DNA of 64,000 nucleotides, taken from contig CP011489.1 of the NCBI GenBank assembly GCA_001023575.1, forward strand, positions 992,001 through 1,056,000. The letters run 5' to 3'. The notes beneath the pieces were generated by a model. It saw only the letters and a list, made by a program, of their open reading frames with translations. It made no database searches and had not been told where the DNA came from. The first letter of the stretch is position 1. The number at the start of each line of letters is the position of its first letter. Positions 42,885 through 50,588 of this stretch are shown in pieces. The DNA is from Actinobacteria bacterium IMCC26256 (GTDB taxonomy: Bacteria > Actinomycetota > Acidimicrobiia > IMCC26256). The translations under genes and the position numbers were made by a program.

Positions 42885-45128
42885 GTGAGTCCTAGAGAGC
42901 CCTCCAGAAGCGAGATCGAGGTGATGGATCGCTCCCGCCTGCCGTGGCGCAGGCATCTCGTCGACTCAGAGATCGCCCCGCTACTTCATGCTTATCGGAG
43001 TCGCCACCCTAAAGCCTCTACTGAGTTAATTGAACTTGCGTTTGAGACAGCCCGTCAGGCGCATGAGACACAGGTTCGGCGCTCGGGTGAGCCCTACATC
43101 TCACATCCAATTGGTGTCGCAACGATTGTTGCTGAGCTTGGTCTTGATGCTGCGACGATCTCGGCGGCGCTCCTACATGACGCTGTTGAAGACACTCACG
43201 TAACACGCGAGGAGATCGAGCGTCGATTCGGCGCTGAGGTCGCCGCTATGGTTGACGGCGTCACGAAACTAGACCGAATCAAATTTGATTCGCGTGTAGC
43301 GCAACAGGCAGCGACGCTTCGCAAGATGCTTGTTGCAATGTCAAAAGATGTACGCGTGCTGTTGATCAAGCTTGCTGATCGCCTCCATAACATGCGGACA
43401 ATCGCCTCTCTGCCCGAGGCAAAGCAACTGCGAATAGCTCGTGAGACGCTTGATATTTACGCGCCGCTGGCGCACCGTATGGGAATCGGAGATGTGAAGT
43501 GGCAGCTAGAGGACCTCTCCTTCGCTGTTCTGCACCCAAAACGGTATTCGGAGATAGAGCAGCTCGTTGCCACACAGGCACCCGAACGCGACTCCTACCT
43601 TGACTTCGTTCTCGCTGAGTTGCGCAGCCGATTAGCGGAGTTAAATATCGAGGCCCAAGTTCACGGAAGACCGAAGCACTACTGGTCGATCTACGAGAAA
43701 ATGGTAGTTAAAGGCAAAGACTTCGATGAGGTATTTGACCTTGTAGGAGTGCGTGTAGTGGTCGAGTCAGTTAAGGATTGCTACGGCGCTCTCGGAACCA
43801 TCCACGCTGTTTGGCGCCCTGTTACTGGGCGCTTCAAAGATTACATAGCGATGCCAAAATTTAACCTTTATCAATCTCTCCACACGACGGTGGTTGGTCC
43901 TCAGGGAAAGCCGGTGGAGGTGCAGATTCGTACTCGCGAGATGCATCGACGTGCAGAGTACGGGATCGCAGCGCACTGGTCCTATAAGGACCACCCGGGT
44001 AGTGGCTCGACTGATGATCTTGTGTGGCTTCAGCGCATTGTGGATACCCAGGAGGAGTCTGAAGACCCAGCTGAGTTTATGCAGACGCTAAAGGTTGACC
44101 TTGACCAAGACGAGGTCTTCGTATTCACGCCTAAGGGAAGAGTCATCACGCTTCCAACAGGCTCTACCTGCATCGATTTTGCATACGCAATTCATACGGA
44201 GGTTGGGCATCATTGCATCGGTGCAAGGGTTAATGGCCGACTTGTTGCAGTCGATTCCGTCCTCGCTTCGGGCGACGCTATCGAGATTTTTACGAGCAAA
44301 GTTGATGGAGCCGGGCCAAGCCGAGATTGGCTTCAGTTTGCTCATTCACCCCGTGCCGTCTCAAAAATTAAGCAGTGGTTCTCTCGCGAGCGTCGCTCCG
44401 ATGCAATCGATAATGGTAGAGACTCCCTCGTAGACGAGTTGAGGAAGGAGGGGCTACCCGTTCAACGCTTAGCTAACTCCGATGCCTTGCTCGAGGTTGC
44501 AGAGGCAATGGGAGTCGATGGAGTCGACGCGCTCTACGTAGCGATAGGCGAGGGGCATCTCTCTGCTCAAGCAGTAGCGCACCACATTCAGAAGCATCTG
44601 AGCGAGGGCGAGGAGCAACTCCCGGTTACTGCCCGCAGGCCGCAACGCAGTTCACAGCGCAGGCGCACAGTCGGTGTTCACGCCGAGGGTCTCGATGATG
44701 TGATGGTGAGGCTCTCGCGTTGCTGCACGCCGGTGCCAGGGGACGAGATTATGGGGTTCTTGACACGAGGGCGCGGTGTCTCTGTGCATCGAACCGACTG
44801 CGCCAATGCGAGCGGGCTCGCAACAGTCACGGAGCGCGTCATTGAAGTTGAGTGGGACCATGACGCTGTCGGTACCTACGTTGTCTCGTTAGAGATCGAG
44901 GCGCTCGACCGGTCGGGTCTCCTTAGGGATATCGCCCATACGCTCTCGGAGCATCATGTTGGGATCGTCTCGAGTAGCAGCCAGACATCGCCTGATCGAG
45001 TTGCCCGCCTTAGGTTCGATTTTGAGCTCGCGGACCCAGGCCATCTTGACTCCATTGTTGCTGCTGTAAAAAGGGTTAGATCCGTATATGAGGCGCAGCG
45101 AGTCCTGCCGGGTACATCAACCTCGTAA
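42885..45128 (+). CDS. rel: Bifunctional (p)ppGpp synthetase/hydrolase Rel
   Basis: 747 residues, GTG start. The HD hydrolase domain is intact (ISHPIGVA, His98-Asp99 in LLHDAVEDT, LADRLHNMRT), and the synthetase domain has IYEKMVVKGKDFDEVFDLVG and GRFKDYIAMPK. The RFKD tetrapeptide is the basic type found in bifunctional Rel enzymes, not the acidic one of monofunctional RelA. TGS (~400-460), a helical/zinc-finger-like region with CCTPVPGDEI, and a C-terminal ACT domain (EIEALDRSGLLRDIAHTLSE) follow. It would set the stringent response; the DksA-like protein at 11.7 kb could act with its product (inference). Confidence 0.96.
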   Translation: MSPREPSRSEIEVMDRSRLPWRRHLVDSEIAPLLHAYRSRHPKASTELIELAFETARQAHETQVRRSGEPYISHPIGVATIVAELGLDAATISAALLHDAVEDTHVTREEIERRFGAEVAAMVDGVTKLDRIKFDSRVAQQAATLRKMLVAMSKDVRVLLIKLADRLHNMRTIASLPEAKQLRIARETLDIYAPLAHRMGIGDVKWQLEDLSFAVLHPKRYSEIEQLVATQAPERDSYLDFVLAELRSRLAELNIEAQVHGRPKHYWSIYEKMVVKGKDFDEVFDLVGVRVVVESVKDCYGALGTIHAVWRPVTGRFKDYIAMPKFNLYQSLHTTVVGPQGKPVEVQIRTREMHRRAEYGIAAHWSYKDHPGSGSTDDLVWLQRIVDTQEESEDPAEFMQTLKVDLDQDEVFVFTPKGRVITLPTGSTCIDFAYAIHTEVGHHCIGARVNGRLVAVDSVLASGDAIEIFTSKVDGAGPSRDWLQFAHSPRAVSKIKQWFSRERRSDAIDNGRDSLVDELRKEGLPVQRLANSDALLEVAEAMGVDGVDALYVAIGEGHLSAQAVAHHIQKHLSEGEEQLPVTARRPQRSSQRRRTVGVHAEGLDDVMVRLSRCCTPVPGDEIMGFLTRGRGVSVHRTDCANASGLATVTERVIEVEWDHDAVGTYVVSLEIEALDRSGLLRDIAHTLSEHHVGIVSSSSQTSPDRVARLRFDFELADPGHLDSIVAAVKRVRSVYEAQRVLPGTSTS

Positions 45129-45181
45129 GAGGCTTCTGAGTTTCGTGGCGTTACAGGCCCATCTGGGCAAGCGCTCGCCGG

Positions 45182-45187
45182 TAGCAT
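45182..45187 (+). promoter_or_regulatory. Candidate -10 element for leaderless hisS transcript
   Basis: TAGCAT preceded by CGCCGG and followed by C, 7 bases before GTG 45195, with no Shine-Dalgarno site. GCCGGTARCATC is shared with the pdxS promoter. Confidence 0.55.
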
Positions 45188-45194
45188 CACCTGC

Positions 45195-46478
45195 GTGTCA
45201 TCGGATCCAGCATTTCGCGCCCCTATTGGGGTTCATGATGTCCTTCCCCCTGAGTCAGGGAGATGGGCAGATGTTGTAACGCGCTTTGCGAGGAGAGCCG
45301 GGATATTTGGCTTCGGGCTGATTCAAACACCTCTTTTTGAGCACATCGAGGTATTCCGTCGCGTAGGCGAGCACACCGATGTTGTGAGTAAGGAGATGTA
45401 CGAATTTCGCGACAAGGGGGATCGCCACCTTGCCCTGCGACCCGAGGGGACCGCCTCGGTTGTGCGTGCTTATGTGCAGCACCGCCCGCTCCCTCCCTGG
45501 AAGGTTTGGTACTTCGCCCCCAACTTTCGCTATGAGCGCCCTCAGAAGGGACGCTACCGTCAGCATTGGCAACTCGGTGTCGAGGTACTCGGGTTAGATG
45601 ATCCAGCAATTGATATTGAGGTGATTGCTCTAGCCTCAGGCTTCTATAGAGATCTCGGGCTGCGCGATCTGCGCCTCATTATCAACTCAATGGGGGACGC
45701 CAAAGGCAGGGGAGCCTACGTAGAGGCTTTGAGGTCGCACCTACTCAATAGCAGCGATGCTCTAGGTCCCGAGTTTGTGGAGCGCGTCGAGGCGAACCCA
45801 TTGCGTGTCCTTGATTCGCGAAACCCTGAGTGGCAGTCAGTAATTGAGACTGCTCCGCTCATCTCGGATCACTTGTCGCCAGATGCGAGCGCTCACTTTG
45901 AGGCAGTAAAGGCCGGACTAAACGCTCTCGGAATTGAGTTTGAGGTAGATGGTCGACTCGTTCGAGGGTTCGATTACTACACGCGCACCACATTTGAGTT
46001 CCAGAGCACTGCTCTCGATGCAGCACAGAATGCTGTCGGAGGTGGAGGCAGGTACGACGGCCTCGCCGAGGCCATGGGCGGACCCCCAACTCCCGGTATC
46101 GGCTTCGGCATCGGTGTTGAGCGACTCCTCCTCGCTTTAGATGCAGAGGATGTGGTCTCAAATGCAGAGAACAACTCCCAGAGTGTTTTTGTCATCGATG
46201 GGCTATCAGGTGCTGACGAACTCCTACTACTCACAATCACATCAAGCCTGCGAGAAGCTGGAATCTCCACGGAGCGCGCGTACGGCGGGCGCAGCCTGAA
46301 GGCTCAGTGGAAGGCTGCTGACCGCTGTGGTGCGAGGTACGGAGTGATGATCGGCAAAGCAGAGTTAGAGCGCGAATCGGTTGCTGTAAAAGATCTAGAG
46401 ACCGGCGAGCAAATAGAGGTAAGACGCGACCAATTGGTGTCGTGGCTTCAGGAATCTTTTGAGGAGAACTACGAATGA
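45195..46478 (+). CDS. hisS: Histidyl-tRNA synthetase
   Basis: 427 residues, GTG start. Class II synthetase: motif 1 region FGFGLIQTPLFEHIEVF, motif 2 FRYERPQKGRYRQHWQLGVE (Arg contacts ATP), the histidine-specific VRGFDYYTRTTFEF, motif 3 GFGIGVERLLLAL, and the C-terminal anticodon domain. Length normal. It overlaps aspS by ATGA; hisS-aspS pairs are widespread in Gram-positive bacteria. Confidence 0.96.
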   Translation: MSSDPAFRAPIGVHDVLPPESGRWADVVTRFARRAGIFGFGLIQTPLFEHIEVFRRVGEHTDVVSKEMYEFRDKGDRHLALRPEGTASVVRAYVQHRPLPPWKVWYFAPNFRYERPQKGRYRQHWQLGVEVLGLDDPAIDIEVIALASGFYRDLGLRDLRLIINSMGDAKGRGAYVEALRSHLLNSSDALGPEFVERVEANPLRVLDSRNPEWQSVIETAPLISDHLSPDASAHFEAVKAGLNALGIEFEVDGRLVRGFDYYTRTTFEFQSTALDAAQNAVGGGGRYDGLAEAMGGPPTPGIGFGIGVERLLLALDAEDVVSNAENNSQSVFVIDGLSGADELLLLTITSSLREAGISTERAYGGRSLKAQWKAADRCGARYGVMIGKAELERESVAVKDLETGEQIEVRRDQLVSWLQESFEENYE

Positions 46479-48250
46479 TGCGGACCCACTATGCAGGCTC
46501 TCTACGTGGGGGCGATGCGGGATCAATAATTACAGTCTGTGGATGGGTTGCGGCACGGCGCGACCATGGAGGAGTTGTATTCCTCGATCTGCGCGACGCA
46601 TCTGGAATCCTTCAGATTGTTATAGATCCAGCCACACCCGCAGGGGCAGACTCATCGAGAATCAGGTCTGAGTTTGTACTTCAAGTCACCGGTGTAGTGC
46701 GCCCTCGCCCGGGCGGTACCCTCAACGTGGACCTCCCGACCGGCGAGGTAGAGATTTTCGCGGATTCGGTTGTGATTCTCAACGAATCAGAGCCGCCGCC
46801 CTTCCCCTTAAACGATCGTGCTGATGGAGTTGACGAGTCGCTTCGACTCCGACACCGTTACCTCGATCTAAGGCGAGGAGCAATGCAGCGCAATCTTCGG
46901 CTGCGTGCCGGGGTAAATAGATCAGTGCGTGCTGTTATGGATGCTGAGAACTTTGTAGAGGTTGAGACCCCAATGCTCATCGCCTCGACACCAGAGGGAG
47001 CGCGCGACTTTGTCGTGCCTTCGAGGCTGCACCCGGGGGAGTTTTACGCCCTCCCGCAGAGCCCGCAGTTATTCAAACAACTATTGATGGTGGGTGGACT
47101 CGACCGCTACTACCAGGTTGCTAGATGCTTGCGAGACGAAGACTTGCGCGCCGATCGCCAGTTTGAGTTCATGCAGCTAGATGTAGAGATGTCATTCGCT
47201 GATGCCCAGGATGTAATGGATGTCGTAGCGCGCGCAGTCGATGCAGCGGTAGTTGGTGCAACCGGTCGCAGCATCGGAGCGGTCCCATCGATTACTTGGC
47301 AAGACTCAATGGAGCGCTTCGGTACGGATAAGCCCGACCTTCGATTCGGTATGGAGCTTATTGACCTTGGGGGCGTCTTCGCCTCGACAGAGTTCCGGGC
47401 TTTTCAGGCAGATGCAGTCAAGGGAATCTGCGTCACAGGAATGGGCGAGGCCTCGCGATCAACCGTTGACGGATTAGTAGATCGCGCAAAGTCGCTCGGT
47501 GCCCAAGGTTTGGTATGGATGCGCGTGCGTGATGATGGAGTCCTTGAGGCGCCAGTCGCTAAGTTCCTCTCCGCAGATGAGCAGGCAGGCGTAGTAGCGA
47601 CTCTCGGTGCGGTCACTGGCGATCTTGTTTTGATTGTGGCTGGAGAGCGCCGCATGGCGAACGAAGTGCTCGGCGCGCTGAGGCTTGACCTAGGTAAGCC
47701 CCCGGTCGACTTCTCCGAGACCGACGGTGGTCCTGCTCTAATGCGTTTTGTCTGGGTAACCGACTTCCCGCTATTCGAGAAGGTTGACGCATCCGGGCGA
47801 CCAACCCCCGCCCATCATCCGTTTACGATGCCTCACCCAGATGATTTGGGGCTCTTAGATGGAACCGGCGAGGAGCTACTCGCTGTGCGTTCCCAGGCCT
47901 ATGACCTTGTGCTCAACGGATGGGAGCTCGGATCGGGTAGTGTACGAATTCATCGCGCCGATGTTCAGTCGCGAATTTTTGCGCTGCTCGGCATTGATGC
48001 ACAAGAGGCTCAGGAGCGTTTTGGGTTTTTGCTCGATGCCTTCAAGTTCGGCGCTCCTCCCCATGCCGGTTTTGCCTTTGGGATTGATCGTCTCGTGGCC
48101 CTGCTCGCAGGTGAGGAGAACATTCGAGAGGTCATCGCATTCCCGAAGACACAGTCTGGATCTGATCCCCTTACAGGTGCCCCTGGCCCCCTTGACCCAA
48201 CTCACCTACGTGAACTTGGCCTAGCCATGGCTGCCAAACCTAAGAAGTAG
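46475..48250 (+). CDS. aspS: Aspartyl-tRNA synthetase, probably non-discriminating (Asp/Asn)
   Basis: 591 residues, bacterial-type AspRS with OB anticodon domain (~1-105), class II core, and GAD insertion (~280-410). Class II motifs: CLRDEDLRADRQFEFMQLD (motif 2) and GFAFGIDRLVALLAG (motif 3); HHPFTMPHPDD is conserved. In the OB domain WVAARRDHGGVVFLDLRD has His where discriminating enzymes such as E. coli have Leu. In Pseudomonas that His is linked to tolerance of tRNA-Asn, so this enzyme may also make Asp-tRNA-Asn for GatCAB. That is inference; no AsnRS or gat genes are in the window. Confidence 0.95.
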   Translation: MMRTHYAGSLRGGDAGSIITVCGWVAARRDHGGVVFLDLRDASGILQIVIDPATPAGADSSRIRSEFVLQVTGVVRPRPGGTLNVDLPTGEVEIFADSVVILNESEPPPFPLNDRADGVDESLRLRHRYLDLRRGAMQRNLRLRAGVNRSVRAVMDAENFVEVETPMLIASTPEGARDFVVPSRLHPGEFYALPQSPQLFKQLLMVGGLDRYYQVARCLRDEDLRADRQFEFMQLDVEMSFADAQDVMDVVARAVDAAVVGATGRSIGAVPSITWQDSMERFGTDKPDLRFGMELIDLGGVFASTEFRAFQADAVKGICVTGMGEASRSTVDGLVDRAKSLGAQGLVWMRVRDDGVLEAPVAKFLSADEQAGVVATLGAVTGDLVLIVAGERRMANEVLGALRLDLGKPPVDFSETDGGPALMRFVWVTDFPLFEKVDASGRPTPAHHPFTMPHPDDLGLLDGTGEELLAVRSQAYDLVLNGWELGSGSVRIHRADVQSRIFALLGIDAQEAQERFGFLLDAFKFGAPPHAGFAFGIDRLVALLAGEENIREVIAFPKTQSGSDPLTGAPGPLDPTHLRELGLAMAAKPKK

Positions 48251-48307
48251 AGACCCCCGAAGACGGCTAGAACTCTGCTCCCTAGGCGCGAATGGCCCTT
48301 AGGTCGG

Positions 48308-48313
48308 TAGGGT
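48308..48313 (+). promoter_or_regulatory. Candidate -10 element for leaderless rarA transcript
   Basis: TAGGGT preceded by GTCGG and followed by C, 6 bases before GTG 48320. A GGGAG directly abutting the GTG is too close to serve as a ribosome site. Confidence 0.5.
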
Positions 48314-48319
48314 CAGGGA

Positions 48320-49678
48320 GTGGGTGATGATCTTTTTACAGCAGCAACTGAGGAGCGTCTACGCAGAAGGGCCCCACTCGCTGCGCGCCTACGCCCTCGC
48401 AGTCTTGATGAAGTAGTCGGCCAGCAGCATCTGCTCGGCCCCGGGCGCCCGCTACGTGCGTTGATCGAGGCAGATCGCCTCTCCTCAGTAATCCTCTGGG
48501 GTCCACCTGGAACTGGAAAGACCAGCGTGGCGCGACTCACCGCTCATGCAACTGCCCAAGCATTCGAAGCGTTAAGCGCGGTTACCGCTGGCGTGAAGGA
48601 TGTTAGGGACGTAGTAGAGCGTGCACGCGATCGCCTTGGGCAGCGTGGGCAGGGAACAATTCTTTTTCTTGATGAGGTTCATAGATTTAATCGCACTCAG
48701 CAAGATGCACTCCTTCCCCATGTCGAGGAGGGCCTTGTTGTATTAGTTGGGGCCACCACCGAGAACCCATACTTTTCGTTGACAGCGCCGCTGTTGAGTC
48801 GCTCCACACTCTTTCGGCTTGAGCCGGTACCAGCAGAAGCGCTGCGCGAATTGGTTGCTCGCGCCTTGACCGATAGAGAACGCGGGCTCGGTGATGATGA
48901 GTTGAGCATCTCAGAGGATGCAATGGAGCACCTTGTCGACCGAGCCGAGGGGGATGCGCGCCATCTGCTTACCTCCCTCGAGGTTGCAGCAGCTCTTACT
49001 TGTGAGTCGGCCACTAAAGAGATTTCACTCGAGTGTGCAGAGGCGGCGTTAGCGGCGCGGGCGATTCAATATGGCGCCGATGAGCACTACGACATCATCT
49101 CCGCATTCATAAAATCAATTCGAGGATCTGACGCTGATGCCGGCCTCTATTGGCTTGCGCGAATGCTCGAGGCTGGTGAGGATGCACGCTACGTAGCCCG
49201 CCGCCTTGTGATACTCGCCTCTGAGGATGTGGGGATGGCGGATCCTTTAGCGCTCCCGCTCGCAATGGCTGCGGCTCAGGCGGTGGAGTTTGTTGGCCTC
49301 CCAGAGGCCCAGCTCAACCTTGCTCATTGCGTCGTTTACCTCGCCAATTGCCCTAAATCAAACTCCGTGACGCTCGGTATTGGGGCTGCTACATCAGATG
49401 TGCGAACCCTCCCAACTGGGGTGGTCCCGGCTCACCTGAAGGATGGGCATTACAAGGGCGCAAGCGCTTTAGGGCATGGCGTCGGCTACGTGTACCCTCA
49501 CGATCGACCGGGGGCATGGGCGGAGCAGGAGTATCGGCCCGAGGAGGTTGCTTCTCGGATCTATTGGCGCCCCACAGGGCGTGGGCGTGACATTGCTCGT
49601 CTCGCTACGGTTGAGGCTGCAGATGGGGATCCCCAGAGTTCGCGAACAGGACCAGAACAGAGAGAGGTTAAGAGTTGA
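48320..49678 (+). CDS. rarA: Replication-associated recombination protein RarA (MgsA)
   Basis: 452 residues, GTG start. AAA+ ATPase related to clamp loaders, acting at stalled forks. [23 protein letters not shown] is the family N-terminal box (read as two halves around RLRPRSLDE); Walker [10 protein letters not shown], Walker [10 protein letters not shown] and sensor [11 protein letters not shown] follow. The C-terminal tetramerisation domain has [19 protein letters not shown] and YLANCPKSN...GYVYPHD. The stop overlaps the TTG of the next gene. Confidence 0.95.
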   Translation: MGDDLFTAATEERLRRRAPLAARLRPRSLDEVVGQQHLLGPGRPLRALIEADRLSSVILWGPPGTGKTSVARLTAHATAQAFEALSAVTAGVKDVRDVVERARDRLGQRGQGTILFLDEVHRFNRTQQDALLPHVEEGLVVLVGATTENPYFSLTAPLLSRSTLFRLEPVPAEALRELVARALTDRERGLGDDELSISEDAMEHLVDRAEGDARHLLTSLEVAAALTCESATKEISLECAEAALAARAIQYGADEHYDIISAFIKSIRGSDADAGLYWLARMLEAGEDARYVARRLVILASEDVGMADPLALPLAMAAAQAVEFVGLPEAQLNLAHCVVYLANCPKSNSVTLGIGAATSDVRTLPTGVVPAHLKDGHYKGASALGHGVGYVYPHDRPGAWAEQEYRPEEVASRIYWRPTGRGRDIARLATVEAADGDPQSSRTGPEQREVKS

Positions 49679-50043
49679 GCGCATCTGAATGGCTCGTGGC
49701 GGTTGGGACAGTCTTGCTTGCCGTCTTGGTAGGAGCGCTGCTCTTGGCTCTTTTACAGGTGATCTCAACTCTCAGAAGTCTGCGCCGGACTGTGAACGAT
49801 CTAAGAATTGAGACGGTCGGCATGATCTCCGAGATGCGCCTCGCGGTTAGAGACGCCACCTTTGAGGTAGATCGTGTTGATGCGCTGCTTACAACCGCGG
49901 AGTCTGTTGGGGAGAACCTCGACTCGGCGTCTCGGCTCTTGAGGCGCACCGTCTCAAACCCAGTTGTAAAAGTCATTGCGTTTAGTGCCGGAACCAAGCG
50001 TGCGGTAGCCCGGCTGCGTAAATCAGATCGTCGTGGTGCGTAA
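49675..50043 (+). CDS. Small DUF948-like membrane protein
   Basis: 122 residues, TTG start overlapping the rarA stop (TTGA), with GAGAGG about 8 bases upstream. One N-terminal membrane helix (~5-29) is followed by a helical, probably coiled-coil region (STLRSLRRTVNDLRIETVG) and a basic end. The pattern is that of DUF948-type proteins found before alaS in Actinobacteria. Function unknown; membrane-anchored, cytoplasmic domain expected. Confidence 0.75.
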   Translation: MSASEWLVAVGTVLLAVLVGALLLALLQVISTLRSLRRTVNDLRIETVGMISEMRLAVRDATFEVDRVDALLTTAESVGENLDSASRLLRRTVSNPVVKVIAFSAGTKRAVARLRKSDRRGA

Positions 50044-50140
50044 CTAACATGCTTTTGCGATTCGCAGACGTTGAGACAGCAACTTCCGTAATAAAGACTC
50101 CCATAATAAAGAGCCCTGTAATGATGATGGAGATATAGAG

Positions 50141-50578
50141 ATGGTCCCTAAGAGAGCGTTCTGGGCAGCGACTGGATACGCCGCCGGATTTGGAACCTCA
50201 ATTTGGGCGGTTCGCAAGGCCAAGGCTGCGGCACGCAGGTTCGCCCCCTCCGAGGTAGTGACCCGTACTGCCGCCTCGGCTGGTGCAACCACGCGAAGAA
50301 TCGGCGATGCGCTCGGGGATGCATTCACGGAGGGTCGCGATGTAATGCGCTCCCGTGAGGCCGAGATGCGAGCAGGTATTGAGGCCAGGGGAGTGAGGTC
50401 ATCCATTCCAGAGCCGGGGGCCGATGAGGACCTTCTGCTCACTCCGCCGCTACGAGCCAACTTGAGGCTTGTGGAGGAGGGGAGGGCGCCCCTTGAGTTG
50501 GAGAGCGAGTCTGGGGCCCAAGGGGGCAGACATATTTCTAAGCGCGCAAGCATAAGAGCGCGCCGTAACGTTCGCTAG
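50141..50578 (+). CDS. Hypothetical protein upstream of alaS
   Basis: 145 residues; GGAG lies 8 bases before ATG 50141. The N-terminus KRAFWAATGYAAGFGTSIWAV is a short hydrophobic helix followed by basic residues (RKAKAAARRFAPSE). The remainder is Arg/Ala/Glu-rich without a recognisable domain. A short protein of this type commonly lies between rarA/DUF948 and alaS in Actinobacteria; I cannot assign a role. The last codons overlap the candidate alaS promoter. Confidence 0.7.
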   Translation: MVPKRAFWAATGYAAGFGTSIWAVRKAKAAARRFAPSEVVTRTAASAGATTRRIGDALGDAFTEGRDVMRSREAEMRAGIEARGVRSSIPEPGADEDLLLTPPLRANLRLVEEGRAPLELESESGAQGGRHISKRASIRARRNVR

Positions 50579-50581
50579 CCT
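50576..50581 (+). promoter_or_regulatory. Candidate -10 element for leaderless alaS transcript
   Basis: TAGCCT followed by C, 7 bases before GTG 50589, overlapping the stop codon of the preceding gene. No Shine-Dalgarno site before the GTG. Confidence 0.42.
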
Positions 50582-50588
50582 CACCCTC

